DNA of 64,000 nt from Anthopleura xanthogrammica (Eukaryota; Cnidaria; Anthozoa; Actiniaria; Actiniidae): contig OZ025206.1 of the NCBI GenBank assembly GCA_964019055.1, positions 12,558,291 through 12,622,290 of the forward strand, read 5' to 3'. Position 1 is the first letter of the stretch. Each line of letters starts with the position of its first letter. Below, in pieces: positions 52,486 to 64,000 of this stretch. The position numbers and the translations under genes were made by a program. Below the pieces are notes generated by a model that worked only from the letters and a program-made list of their open reading frames with translations, searched no databases and was not told where the DNA came from.

Positions 52486-52751
52486 TTTGAAAATGAACTA
52501 TTACTGATGTTTCAACGCTCTTGGAACAATGCAGTACGCGTTTTCAAAGTGCGCGCGCGCTCTTCAAACGAAGACAACATAAGACCCGTTCGCTCGTACA
52601 GCACAAGGTACTTTGGCAGCTTCCATGACCATACGGGAGGATTTTAAAACGCACTTCTCGACGGCGTTTTAGATGCGCAGTTGTCACTTTCGACCAAAAC
52701 CCACCCGCCCTTGTTTTTCGAGGGTTCCATGATCGACTTGGAATTTTGAAG

Positions 52752-54122
52752 TCAATTTCCCGGCGGGAGGAAACCGAAGAGAAACCCTTGAAGCATTCCT
52801 TCGTCTCCGTCCGTACTAGTTAACGCGCGCGGAATAAAGCACAGGCAGCTCAACCTGGACCAGGATCTCTCGCGACTTCGACGTTCGTTATGTTGTTTTT
52901 TTTTCATTTGCTTCGCTCGTGACTCTGCGAGTCTCATAGATGTCGACTTGGAGCAAGTCTAGGGAGAACCAAAATGCTGCTAACTTTTGATAGCGCGGAT
53001 TCAAGGATTGAACCCAAGAGCAAAGCGGTGAGCGGCGCATTTTAGTAGAGCTAGTGCATGCAACCTGCTTACCTCAAGAAGTTAGAAAAACTTAGGCGTT
53101 TCAACGAAAACGTTATCACATCAAGAATTCCCAAGTTAAGTATAGTTATAGAGATCACTAAGAAAAGCATATTTTGAAAACACCTTTATTTAAGACTGCA
53201 AATAACGCTACAAAATCAAACAAATCTTGCGAGTTTCACCTGCTCCGTGATACAGCGACACTCCTCTTCTTCGTCTACACTTCTATTCCCTACTCCGGTC
53301 CCAAGACAGTATACATCTGATAGATCATTTTTATCTGTATCTTACTGAGGGGCCCAAATTTAAGTTCCGGCCTATTTTCTCATAACTTTTTCTTGGCAAA
53401 AATGTAAAATATTTCCCCCGTTATGCAAAACTTCACACTTTCTTTGTTGATGCTCTCCTCGCACGAGACCTACTGGAAACTATTCCATACCAACCAATAC
53501 ATGAATGAAAGAATATATAAATGAACGAACGAACGAATGAAACAAATGAAGGAATATACTTGTGCATACTCGTGGTTTTCCTCGTAGTTTCAGGCCCGCC
53601 GAGTTAACAGCTTGCTTAAATAAGAATACAAAATCACAATGCATGAAAGCTTTGGCGCTTCTGAACATCTTCCAATTACAACCATGAAACCAATAGCATT
53701 ACGTGCAACATTAATCAATAGAAAAATATGAACTAAAAGTCATACTCACCTTTAGAGCAGATTTTGTTTAAGTGATAAATTACAGCACATATATATAGGC
53801 TACATTACTGTTACTAGTCTGCCGCAGCAATGCATTCTGGGACTGTTATGTCAATCAAATACTGAACACCAAACAAAAGAAGTCATGGTTTGTTGGTCTT
53901 TGTAGATAACAGTCCCAGAATGCATCGCTGCAGTGAACTAGTAATAAAGACTATGGCACGGACGGAAAAAAATCTTCATTAAGCAGTCACTAGTCCGTAT
54001 CCAATCAGAATGCTGAAACACGTCGTACCAAAGTCTCACGATTCAACAAAATCTGCTCTACCTCGCAAACATTACCTGCACTCAGTCTGAGCTGACTCAG
54101 CCATCGTTTCCTCAGGTTCCAT
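52752..54122 (-). CDS. Possible three-exon small gene, about 114 residues
   Basis: Candidate exons are 54076-54122 (ATG 54122, donor GTAATG), 53570-53660 (acceptor TTCAG, donor GTATGC) and 52752-52958 (acceptor CCCTAG, TGA at the end). The phases join (2, then 0) and the sum is 345 nt. The product reads MEPEETMAESAQTECRSAKA, then MHCDFVFLFKQAVNSAGLKL and RGKPR. A highly basic stretch follows (AKQMKKKQHNERRSRERSWS), and the end is GMLQGFLFGFLPPGN. I recognise no family. The second acceptor has a poor pyrimidine tract and the last exon's end is merely an open frame, so this is a tentative model. An alternative is that these are 5' exons of the neighbouring small gene. Confidence 0.35.
53813..53945. 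repeat. Foldback element
   Basis: TACTAGT...GC.GCAATGCATTCTGGGACTGTTAT at the left is mirrored by ATAACAGTCCCAGAATGCAT and CGCTGCAGTGAACTAGTA at the right. Confidence 0.8.
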
Positions 54123-54129
54123 TTGCGTC

Positions 54130-55040
54130 AATGGTAGTTTCACGGGTGTGTCTAACGAGATTGCCTAACACAACTGGACCGTGTCAGCAAAAGCTTCACA
54201 ATTTTATCTTTATATTTGTCCATGTTATATTTGTCACTGGGATATGGCGTTAACAATAAGCTATCATTAGTATTATCAATAGTTTAATCTATCCTTCCGC
54301 TCGAAAGAACAGCTCAGCCTTCAAAAAAATAATTTAGTATTAATTTATAAGTTAGATTTGCAGTTTGGTTATTAGCATTATGGATTAGTTTAGGGTGATT
54401 TAAATTCAAATTTATCACTCGAGTTACTGGGGAACGTCTTCGAAAGTTGTAAAGTGAATCAGTAAAATAGGGACTGGGATGATCCGCACCGCGAAGGGGA
54501 TTTCTCCCTTTTTAATTTGGAATTTGAGATTTCCCAAAATTTAGGCTGGGAACTTACGCGACCCTGATTTAATACCAATTTTTTTTTCAAATCGAAAGAA
54601 AAGCTATGGAACCCCGAAAATCAAATTACTGAAAGTGTATAAAATTCGACTGCGAAATTTGCAGCTAGCACCGAAAACCCGAAGCGGATTAATAGGCAAA
54701 GAGAGAGAAATGCACAGATATTACCTCTGATACACTGTTGACCGTTTCTTCAGTCTTCTCTCTTCACAATCTTCTATCTTCTTATAACTCGTTTTCTTTA
54801 TCTTCTTTTTTCACTTTGCCGGTTTGGTCAAAATAATTCAACTTTCAGAAGAACTTGCTTCTTAATTCGGAACGGTTTTGCATGCCTCTTTCTTCATGAA
54901 TAGCGATTAACAAGACGGGTATTTTCAAATCTTCAGACCACAAATTCGAAGGTCTTCATACTTGTTTTTAGATTATCAATTTTTATCTTCTTTCTTGAAA
55001 TACTTGATTAAACCAATTCTTCAACTATTCTTCATATTCT
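54130..55040. other. Intergenic stretch between the tentative small gene and TRA2
   Basis: AT-rich; I see no exon, RNA gene or clear foldback element here. The TTC/CTTCTT-rich part at about 54750-55060 is probably the distal 3' flank of TRA2. Confidence 0.5.
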
Positions 55041-55044
55041 TCAC

Positions 55045-55050
55045 TTTATT
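55045..55050 (-). terminator. Candidate TRA2 polyadenylation signal
   Basis: AATAAA on the minus strand, about 430 bases beyond the TRA2 stop. It is the first canonical signal I see in that direction, which would give a 3' UTR of roughly 450 bases. Confidence 0.45.
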
Positions 55051-55480
55051 ATCTTCATATTTTGTATTATACCTGTATGCAAAAGCGAAAAAGAGGTAAA
55101 ACTATTAACTAGATTCAGTACTACTGCCAAAGTTCAAAATTTATCTTTACATTGATCCTTCAGCAAATCAACCTTAGTTATACTACCACAAACTGCTTTC
55201 ACAGGTATTGAAATAAAAGAAATGGATGGATGAATGGAACCAGGAATGAAAGGGAAAGGACAGCCTGTATCTAACTTGATTTGGACAATTAATTTTTTTT
55301 GCAATGTTATACATATTTGAGCAAACTTACTAAAATTCACATTCTTAAAAAAACTAAATTGATGGCAAGCCAAACTTCTCAGTTTTATCAAGAGGATAGC
55401 TGTGCCAAAGCTACACGTTTGTTGGTCCTAATCTATCTAGTACAAAGAAGATAACTTTACTGTCTAACAGCTGCAGCCAC

Positions 55481-57562
55481 TCAGTAGCGTCCTGAAAGAG
55501 GAAAGGAAAAGTGCTTGTTCAAATCAAAATAACTGAATGAATTATACTGGGGTGTTTTTTGATTCCATAGGAGTGAAGCATATATTTTTCCAACTCTTAC
55601 AGAAGAGCCTTATCATATGACATAACAGTAAAATTACTACTGCAAGTGCTCAATCATATCAAATCTGCTATTTGAAGAAGCTTGATCAACAGAATGATTC
55701 GGAAAAGTATTTGAACCTTTATCTGGCTGAGATGAGTTCCTAATTGTTTAGCATATGGCCCTCAAGACATAGCTAATATAAGCTACCGATATGGATCAAA
55801 AGGCTGCATAAACATAGTCAGTCTCAGGGCTACGGATAGGCTGTTATTTTAAGCCATGAGTCTCAAGCATAACGTAAGCATACATTAGTCTGCGAGAATC
55901 CAAGAAATTGGAAAATTCGAACCAGTTTCTGCAATTCATGTACAAGAACTTGATGGTATGTCATACATAAAACTCGCATAAGGGATGGTGGAGCACTTTT
56001 TTTAACAAGTAATGTTAAATTTTGCTGTGATGAACATTTTTTGTAATACAGATCAATTTGTGTCATACTAAATAAAGATGTCATTCTTATAAAAAGTGGG
56101 TTCTGAATCCCTACACACACTTTGATACCCCTTAAAATGGTAGAACTTCTAGTTTTCACACAATAGTATAAACTTATACAATCAATCAATTAGGAATTAA
56201 ATTTCCTATAAACCTTAGTAATATGTTTCATTAATGGTACACTTACTTGGAGAGTATGAGCGAGATCTTGAACGGTATTTCCTCTCATAGCGATCGCCGC
56301 CACTGCGATCACCGCCGCTGCGATCGCCACCGCGATAGGAGTCATCACGGTCCCTGTTGTCATCTCTGTAGTCATCTCGTCTACGTTTGTAATCACGATG
56401 CCTATGCAAGAAATCCATAAAATGCAATTAACCATGTTCACAGGCATTGTTCGTGTGCATCTGTTCTGCGCATATGGCATGTACCTGTATGTAGTCATAA
56501 ATATTTACACATAATATTTACCTATGGGGTATTAGACGGTTGTTTCAAAAAATGTTTAGCAATCCATTTAGTTTTTCGATGACAAAAATGACTTTACTGC
56601 TCGACTTGTATGTATTGCGCGCAAGTGATTTTCAACAAGAAAAAGGCTGCACTGATATCATCTCACTCCTCCCCTAGAACGGTGACCCCCATTTTTTATT
56701 TGCTCATGGAACTTCTATGATAGTCTTATTTCACCATGCGAAGTTTGAAGAAAAAAAACAAGGGAAACACTTTTGCCCACGAATGTCCTTAATAACTGAT
56801 CATATAATATGTAGTTGATAGTGTTAGTATGACCTTATGACTTACTGTGATGGTTTTCCCATGTAGATTCCTGGTGTAGGAGTATGTGCTCTCTTGGTGA
56901 TAGAAAAATCCACTCTTATCCTCCTGCCATCAAGCTCAATGCCAGATGTTCTTTCCTTAGCCTAAAGTATATTAGAATAAAATGGATCTTTAAATTTATT
57001 GAGGAAGACTTAAAAAATAGAATAATAATTACATTTACAGTGCGACTACTGGAACCAAGGCTACCCAAACAAATTTTAAATCAAATTCATAAATCACGTT
57101 TTGGATGCTGAATAACAGGATGGTGACGACTTCTGGAGTTTAAACTGTTTCTTGTTCACTTCTGATCATAAATACACAAGTATAAAGTAAAATATATGGG
57201 GAAAATGTGAAAATTTGTGCCGATTCTATTGTTTAAATACTCAATCGTGATTGGCTAATTTGTATGAAAATTTGCTTGGGTGGCCTTGGTTGGAGTAGTC
57301 GCACTGTAAGTCTGCCTCTAGTTTGTTCAAACATACAGTAGCTGATCTGTTAGCAAGGCAATTTGATCACTCTCTAAACATTAGAAATAAAATAAAATTA
57401 CCACTTCTGCATCTTCCGAATACTCATAGTAGACAAATCCAAAACCTCTTGATCGCCCAGTCTGTAAAAAAAGAAATCAATCAAAATGATGAATATTTAA
57501 ATTTATCACACCGTCTGCCTGGCATTAACAGTCTGCTTATTTGTCAACTGCATTAAAGCCTA

Positions 57563-57598
<36 letters not shown>

Positions 57599-60558
57599 CA
57601 TAATTATAATAATAATTATTATTATATTTAAGGAGGAAGCCACACTCATCGGTTCTGATTTTCAGGAGGGTCCTCTATAGTACTTGAAACAACTAGAAGC
57701 ACAAGCTGAAACTGTTTGGTATACTTACAATATATAGCAATGATTTCAAATGTTATAAGTATATGCAAACAGCTTTGAAAATAGGAGAGAGTTGTTGTAT
57801 GTGCATTGTATGATTAATTAGTCTATAGTATTCCCACTCACAGAGTCAAAACAAAATAATAGGCCTTTTGCAACAACAGGTCACGTGACCCTAACCCTCT
57901 TAAATCAAGCAGCTGTGTCAAAATGAACATCAGAAATTAAAAGAGCACCTCGATATTAGTAAGAAGGCAAAGTTTGAGCTCATAATGTTGAGTATAGGAG
58001 AAATGGCATTAAATATAAAATTCAATATTTTATAAGGATTTGTATGGGAAAAGTGCTCTGGCAGGCACGCTTTGCCCGTCAGAGCATATTTTCCATACAA
58101 ATCCTTATAAGATATTGAATTTTATATTTGATGCCATTTCCCTTGTGTCACGTCTTATGAGCTGAGATTTCGCCTTCTTACTAATATCAAGGTGCTCTTT
58201 TTATTTCTGATGTTCATTTTGACACAGCTGCTCGATTTAAGTCTTTATAGTTTACATAAAAATCTTCCTATTTTGGCCTTTTGCAAGTTAAAATTTATGA
58301 TGCCTATGTCATCATCCCTAGAGAGCATACATGTTCAAGGAAATCTGTTTCAAAGCTCCTTAAACTAAAGCAAGGGTCTATAGCCTTGACTATACAATGC
58401 ACATACTTCATATACACTGACTTTATTGGCTGTTCTTTACCTGGTGATCATAAACAATGTTTATGTCTTCTATTGGTCCATACTTCTCAAATAGTGGTCT
58501 CAAATCTCTCTCGGTAGTGTAAAGACTCAGGCCAAAAACACCAAGACACCTACTGGGCGTTGGCTCTTCCTGTAAAAAAAAATTAAAGAGGGTTATGGTT
58601 ACTGAAATGTTCACATAGTAACTGAGCCTTTTTTTCCATATTCATGCAAAGTCTTCCAATTCTTTAATGACAATGCATTTCAAAGTACAAATATTAAACT
58701 CAGGGTTAGAATTTCAATTTTTAAATGACCAGATAAACTTATCTTGTGCATTGAGCAGGTACAAGATAAATGGATTGAATGCAAATGCAAAGACTTTTTT
58801 TTCCTTTGCATATCATTATTTTCTAAAAAGACAATAAGCTAGAAAATGCAAGTTCAATTTCTTTTCGCTCAATATTTGTAATTTTCAACTCGCATTTAGC
58901 CAATTATCTTGTTGGATTTTCAAACCCTGAAAACTCTATTGCACCAAACAAATGATACACAACAATCTCATGATGTCTTGTATAGTATACCTACCCTGTT
59001 TCCTTGATGCCTCTTCCTGTCCGACAGAGGCGACCTTGAATGGTCCCTGTGTAAAAACAAGACACAATACAGCTAAGATATACAAAGTATACACTTGATT
59101 TAAATACAGTATGTTACGCAGGCATTGAATGCAAGGCTTATCTTTTTATTGTTATTATCAAAAAAAACTTCTAAAGAATGTCAAAATACCTTCTTCTGTA
59201 AGGGCTTGGTGAACGAGAACGTGAGTAAGAGTAAGACCTGTTGCGTTTCCTCTCTCTTGACCTTGAACGCTTTCCACGGCTGTGAGAACGAGACCTGGAG
59301 CGGCTTTTGGAGTAGGATCTGGAATGCTTTGACCTGGAGCGTGATCTGGAAGAGTGTCTAGAAGAGCCAGACCTGGATCTAGACCTGGATCTAGATCGTG
59401 AGGCAGATCGAGACCTTGAATGATCTTCACTTCTGGATGGACTCTCTTCCTGGAATTATTAAAAAATTGTTGAGTTTGGAATTCCTTGCATTTTCCAATA
59501 TGGCTGTTTTTTAATATTATAAGAACTTGGTAACTACTAGATGCACACTGACATTTGTTTTTTGTCTCCGTTAATCAAATATAATCAGCTGGTACCTTTT
59601 ACATATTTGAATGACAGCAGTGAAAAACATGATAGAAAAGTTATTCAGAAGAAACTAGTTAGTACAGGTGCTCAGGAAAAAATCCAAGTTCACCAGAAAG
59701 GAATCAAACCAGTTTTAACCAATGTTACTCTTATTTTGAGGCCTATTTCAAATGTCACATTCTAATGTATTGAGTGAATGGCTTGGCTGTTAAATAAGAT
59801 TCTTTTCAAATACATCATACTGTAGGCTGAGTTTGTTGTGTGCCATACTTGAAATCATTGGGGTTTTCTTCCCTCTGTATTGCATGGAAAAACGACTTTC
59901 ATGCAAAGAAAAACGACTGATCTAGTAGTGTGTTTGAGAGAGCAACCCCAATTAGCGAAAATAAATAATACAGTCGCTGTAAAAATCTTTTCATCCAAAG
60001 CGCATATAATAACCAAACTGATAAAAGCGAAAGCTACAGTAAGCTGAATCCATGTTGTATAAGCTAATTTGTCATATTTACTCCAAAATTGATGGAAGAA
60101 TTAAAAGAAGAACAGTTATTTAAACGAAGAATATTCTTTTCAAGATTCAAAGTAAAAGATGTAAAGATATAAGCTTAATTGAATTACATAATATGGCATC
60201 TAGATTCTACACGCTCTACAGGTTTTGGCGTTGCAAGAACGTTGAAATTGTAAATTATCAAATAAAAAAACTATATTTTATGCTAAGAATTACTAAGAAT
60301 TTTACCCATTCTTGCTCATATTACAGAAATGCAGTACTCTCCGCGATAAAGAGATGCGTAGGACTTATTTATTAGGCCAAATAACACGAAAAGTCAAAAC
60401 AAAAAACACGTGAGCAAAATGGCGTCCTTTCGTGGCCACCAGTTCTTGGAGAAAAAAAGACCATTTTACAGCCACTTATTCAAAATCTTTGGATAGAAAG
60501 AAGTGAAGTAGTTCCTTACCCTTTCGTCGGCAGCATTGTGGTGGTTTGATTCGCTCAT
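55481..60558 (-). CDS. TRA2: Transformer-2 (TRA2) splicing regulator, complete, eight exons
   Basis: Exons are 60520-60558 (ATG 60558), 59190-59449, 58995-59046, 58441-58569, 57402-57461, 56846-56961, 56247-56401 and 55481-55491 (TGA). They total 822 nt, or 273 residues (human TRA2B has 288). Order: a short N-terminus ([13 protein letters not shown]), an RS1 region of alternating Ser/Arg (about 15-115), an RRM with RNP2-like [13 protein letters not shown] and RNP1 [12 protein letters not shown], the family linker [16 protein letters not shown], and a Gly/Arg RS2 region ending [11 protein letters not shown]. The RRM-flanking linker is diagnostic of Tra2 rather than other SR proteins. Nuclear; it binds GAA-type exonic enhancers and promotes exon inclusion. 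The last coding exon contributes only 11 nt. I could not pick out a poison exon like that of vertebrate TRA2 genes. Confidence 0.95.
57565..57625. repeat. (TAT)n microsatellite
   Basis: Runs of TAT/ATA triplets in a TRA2 intron, with a short self-complementary stretch at the end. Confidence 0.85.
57865..58285. repeat. Very long foldback element in a TRA2 intron
   Basis: The arms are about 190 bp. The left runs from AGGCCTTTTGCAA through TGTGTCAAAATGAACATCAG to ATAAGGATTTGTATGGGAAA. The right runs from TTTCCATACAAATCCTTATA through GATGTTCATTTTGACACAGC to TTTGGCCTTTTGCAA. A loop of about 50 bases separates them. It lies between the two RRM exons 57402-57461 and 58441-58569. Confidence 0.9.
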
Positions 60559-60944
60559 GATAGTTCTAAAAACGTTTAAAGCACCTCCTAATCACGAACA
60601 ACGACACTCTTCCCTCTTTTCTCCTCAGCTAAACGAACTAAACTTTCCCAGCCTGCACTGGGAGTATTGACAGCCCGCGAAACCAAAACACAGGGAACCC
60701 GTCTGTCGAATCCACACGAATTTGACAAACTAAATACATTATTCAAAATATCGTTAACTCACATTTTTTACATCCTTTGCAGTTCGAAGATGATTTAAAG
60801 GGGGTTGGCTGTTAATAGAAAGCCCATATCTGGCTATAGATTAATATTTATTCTATGCTTTTCCAACTGGAGGCGGAGGAGGTTGGGGATGGAGGAGTGA
60901 GCTGATGGCAAGTCACCCATTAGCCTGCTGGATTCACCCTTAGA

Positions 60945-61215
60945 TTTTATTATAACCATTTTCGTTGAAGTGCGACCCGCGAACTTTGATGTCTCGTCAA
61001 CTAGCATTTTGACGGCCGTCAATCAAAGAACTAGAAAAATCACCTTTTTAATTTGAGGGAGATTTTGGACTGAAGATTTCAATCCTCTAAAATCTTTAAT
61101 TCAATCTAAAATTTCTCTCAAAAATGAAAATTTTCTAGTTTAGTTTATTAATTGACAGCCGTCGAAATGCTAGTTCGCAAACGAGACATCAAACTTCGCG
61201 GGTCACACTTCAAGG
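60945..61215. repeat. Foldback element
   Basis: GAAGTGCGACCCGCGAACTT, then TGATGTCTCGT and CTAGCATTTTGACGGCCGTC, at the left are mirrored by GACAGCCGTCGAAATGCTAG and GAGACATCAAACTTCGCGGG at the right. The arms are about 110 bp around a TTTAATT-rich centre. Confidence 0.88.
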
Positions 61216-61221
61216 AAAATC

Positions 61222-61499
61222 AGGTTATACACGCATAAAGCATTCCGCGCTACTGCTCTAAGCGCATGCTCAGGGGATTAAAAAGTGGGATAATATTTCG
61301 TAAAATATGCAATTTTTTGGTATATTTGACTCAAAATTCGCTTAACGGTACGTGATCTTGAATATTTAATGAAAATTGTGTTTGACAAGAAAAATACAAC
61401 TAAAATATAACATGTTTTACAAAATATTCTCTCACTTTTTAATCCCCTGAGCATGCGCTTGGAGCAGTAGCGCGGAATGCTTGATGCGTGTATAACCTT
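61222..61499. repeat. Foldback element adjacent to the preceding one
   Basis: GGTTATACACGCATAAAGCA, then TTCCGCGCTACTGCT and GCGCATGCTCAGGGGATTAA, at the left are mirrored by TTAATCCCCTGAGCATGCGC and GCGGAATGCTTGATGCGTGT ending ATAACC. The arms are about 80 bp or more. Confidence 0.9.
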
Positions 61500-61667
61500 C
61501 AGCAGGAGTTTGAGCAATATTTAATAAATTACAACACTGAGTACCGGTAAATATTACCATTTTTTCCTCATTCTTTATTTCTTATTCGATTTTATCTATA
61601 TTACCTCTTATATCTTACCTTAACAGAAATTCTATGATCTATCAACTTTTTTCAAATTAATCTCGGC

Positions 61668-62147
61668 AAGAGATTATGAAGTAAGAGAACACATCTCTCA
61701 TACATAGGTCTATCCCCATGAAAGTTATTTGAAAATCTATTTTTAGCTCCGTGCGCAGCTATTTTTAGCTGCACGCGCAGCCTGAACTGAATCAGGGATC
61801 CAATGCCAATGTGCATGAGCTCGAAATTATAGCACAAAGCATGATGGGAAAGTGAGGTCTTACGCTTTTTTGGCTCCTCTAAAAATTCATCTGACAATTT
61901 TTCCTCCGACATTTTCTATGAAAATAAAAGGATTTCAGCAGACGAAAATAACAGGGTATTTTTTTTCTGATAGTTCCTTTGATTTCCCTGTTACATTTTT
62001 AAAGAACTCACTTTCCCAGAGTGCTTTGTGAGCTTTGATACACATTGCCTATTATAAAAATATTTCAGGCTGCGCGCGGAGCTAAAAATAAATTTTCAAA
62101 TAATTATCATAGGGCACGGAGATGTGCTCTCTTACTCTCGACTAGCT
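61668..62147. repeat. Foldback element with long diverged arms and a coding-like loop
   Basis: GAAGTAAGAGAACACATCTC, then TATTTGAAAAT.TATTTTTAGCTCCG, at the left are mirrored near 62040-62147. The inner arms share CTTTCCCA.AGTGC or its complement. The loop, about 61865-61915 on the minus strand, is open and reads MSEEKLSDEFLEEPKKRKTS. Confidence 0.75.
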
Positions 62148-62549
62148 TAAAATTTTAAAGATGTAAAGATATAAACAATTTACCACTCTTATTACTCAAG
62201 TAAATATAACATTCCTAAATAGCGATTCTATTAATGGTGTCATCAGTATCGTATCTCAGCTGATACAAATATTTATAGATACGTATTGCATTTTTAGGGC
62301 TCTGTGTTGTATGTGAGTCGAGTTTCTAGTTGATTCTCTCCTGAGCTTCTAGGGTTTTCTCCGGGTTCTCCAGTTTTCCTCCCTCCACAAAAATCAACTT
62401 CTAAATTCCAATTCGATCATGGAACGAGGGGCACAGGTTTGTTACTGAGCAACTGGCTATAAAGTGCTACCCTCATAAAAGTAAGGTCTTAGAAAAATAT
62501 GGTTTTAGGTCGTTACTGTAATGTCATGTTCGTCATGGCGTTCTTCCAA

Positions 62550-62853
62550 GATGAAAAAGTAGACCCTTTTTGAAATTCGATAAACATGATGCATTCTGGT
62601 CTAGCTGAGTGGGAAATATGTGTTACTGACCTCACAACACGTACATGGTACGAAATGCCGTAACATTGAAATGGCTTCCCATTGTCTTCCAGTAATTCAT
62701 CCAAACACAAGGGCTACAGTACGCGGTCTACGAATTTGCCGTCTTGTTTCCCACTGATACGAAAACCTCTCTATTACGAACAAACGTTTTTTGCACCGAA
62801 ACTAGACCACAGTGAACCCGGAATTTTTGCTATCTCGGGAAAGGTCTATGGTG
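62550..62853. repeat. Family A palindromic element, longest copy
   Basis: GTAGACCCTTTTTGAAATTC through GATGCATTCTGGTCTAGC at the left pairs with GAAACTAGACCACAGTGAAC through GAAAGGTCTATGG at the right. A further end-like fragment (AAGCTGGACCAGAATGCAC) lies at about 63328-63346. Confidence 0.6.
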
Positions 62854-62933
62854 TAGCATAACTAAGTAATTTAACTCCAGTATAATTAAGGAATGTTGAA
62901 AGCAGATGTCTGTAGCCCGGCGTTGCTTTGTAA

Positions 62934-63308
62934 AGGCCCTGTTACACGTTCTTGAAACTTTTATCTGAAACTTGTGTTCAACGGCGTTGCGAGACAAGTC
63001 TCAGAACGAATTGCACCGTGTAACACCCCAGCTTTGTGAAACTTTCGAATAGTGTCACGAACAAGTCTTAGAACGAATTGCACCGTGTTACACCCCAGCT
63101 TTGTGAAACTTTCGAATAGTGTCACGAACAAGTCTTAGAACGAATTGCACCGTGTAACACCCCAGCTTTGTGAAACTTTCGAATAGTGTCACGAACAAGT
63201 CTTAGAACGAATTGCACCGTGTTACACCCCAGCTTTGTGGAACTTGTCTCGCAACGACGTTGCACACAAGTTTCAGATAAAAGTTTCAACGTGTATAACA
63301 GGGCCTTA
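62934..63308. repeat. MITE carrying internal 67-bp tandem repeats
   Basis: Terminal inverted repeats of about 65-70 bp (AAGGCCCTGTTACACG, then AACTTTTATCTGAAACTTGT and GTTGCGAGACAAGT) flank four partial-to-full copies of a 67-bp unit (GAACGAATTGCACCGTGT, then CACCCCAGCTTTGTG and CTTTCGAATAGTGTCACGAA). Units start at 63004, 63071, 63138 and 63205. Confidence 0.88.
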
Positions 63309-63640
63309 ACGCTAGCAATTCTACCCAAGCTGGACCAGAATGCACGATGCTATATCATCAGAAAATAACAATTGTTACTTTTCTTTAACTTATGAATACA
63401 ATATTATTGGCTAAAGGGTGTTTGTTCATTAAAAGCATCATTCTTCATGGACGGAAGGGATATTTCCTGGATTGAAGAGGCATCTGGATCCTTGTAGCAA
63501 TAATAATGCTTGATCTCGCCACTTGGATAATAAGCAAAGGCACTGTGAATGCAGAAAAGTTTGAGTCGTGTTAAAGCATCATAGTCAATATCATTGACAA
63601 ACAGGTCTGTTCTGGACTTACTTCCAGGGACTGATCAAAA

Positions 63641-64000
63641 AACCCTGAAACAACCTCTGGGCTGATCTAAGTCATGGCATGACTAACTCACAGATCCAAA
63701 CCTGGAACAACCTCTGGGCTGATCTAAGTCAGGGCATGACTAACGCACAGATCGAACCCTGAAACAACCTCTGGGCTGATCTACGTCATGGCATGACTAA
63801 CTCACAGATCCAAATCTGGAACAACCTCTGGGCTGATCTAAGTCAGGGCATGACTAACTCACAGATAGAACCCTGAAACAACCTCTGGGCTGATCTAAGT
63901 CAGGGCATGACTAACTCACAGATCCAACCCTGAAACAACCTCTAGGCTGATCTAAGTCAGGGCATGACTAACTCACAGATCCAACCCTGAAACAACCTCT
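63641..64000. repeat. 57-bp tandem repeat reaching the window end
   Basis: AACCTCTGGGCTGATCTAAG, then TCAGGGCATGACTAACTCAC, AGATCCAACCCTGAAACA, repeats with period 57 from 63641. At least six copies are seen and the array is cut by the window edge. Confidence 0.93.

Overview
This is a gene-sparse, AT-rich, repeat-rich stretch of animal nuclear genome. Introns are numerous, GT-AG and spliceosomal, and are packed with foldback elements, microsatellites and minisatellites. The protein content (CLASP and TRA2) is generic metazoan. Two tRNA-derived SINE-like copies and many palindromic MITE-like elements resemble those of anthozoan cnidarians (coral or sea anemone); that placement is an inference of moderate confidence. 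No prokaryotic or viral gene system is present.

Layout. (1) 1-2772: no recognisable gene, repeats only. (2) 2773-3920, plus strand: the last two exons of a small secreted, probably GPI-anchored, cysteine-rich Ly6/uPAR (three-finger) protein. (3) 3957-8000: intergenic, with five or more foldback elements. (4) 8211-48099, minus strand: a complete CLASP (CLIP-associating protein) gene. I could trace 43 coding exons whose phases all join and whose summed length (4794 nt) encodes 1597 residues plus a stop, close to human CLASP1. It has three TOG arrays, a Ser/Arg-rich linker with an SxIP EB1-binding motif, and the C-terminal CLIP-interacting domain ending in the conserved MKLLNLYIKR exon. Two exons (38004-38141 and 26978-27061) look like in-frame cassettes. 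(5) 48300-48450: the likely CLASP promoter, with a CRE palindrome and a TATA-like box. (6) 48913-52485, minus: a five-exon small gene for an unrecognised protein of about 117 residues. (7) 52752-54122, minus: a possible three-exon small gene, weaker. (8) 55481-60558, minus: a complete eight-exon transformer-2 (TRA2) splicing-factor gene of 273 residues, RS1-RRM-RS2. (9) 60600-64000: no gene, only long inverted-repeat elements, a MITE carrying internal tandem repeats, and a 57-bp satellite running off the window edge.

The genes do not form a functional cluster. CLASP stabilises microtubule plus ends, TRA2 regulates exon inclusion, and the Ly6 protein is extracellular. I did not find a convincing new multi-gene system. 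The most notable points are two unrecognised small genes, two possible CLASP cassette exons, a decayed copy of a CLASP C-terminal exon, partial copies of another CLASP exon edge with its splice donor, and the exceptional density of foldback elements inside transcribed introns.
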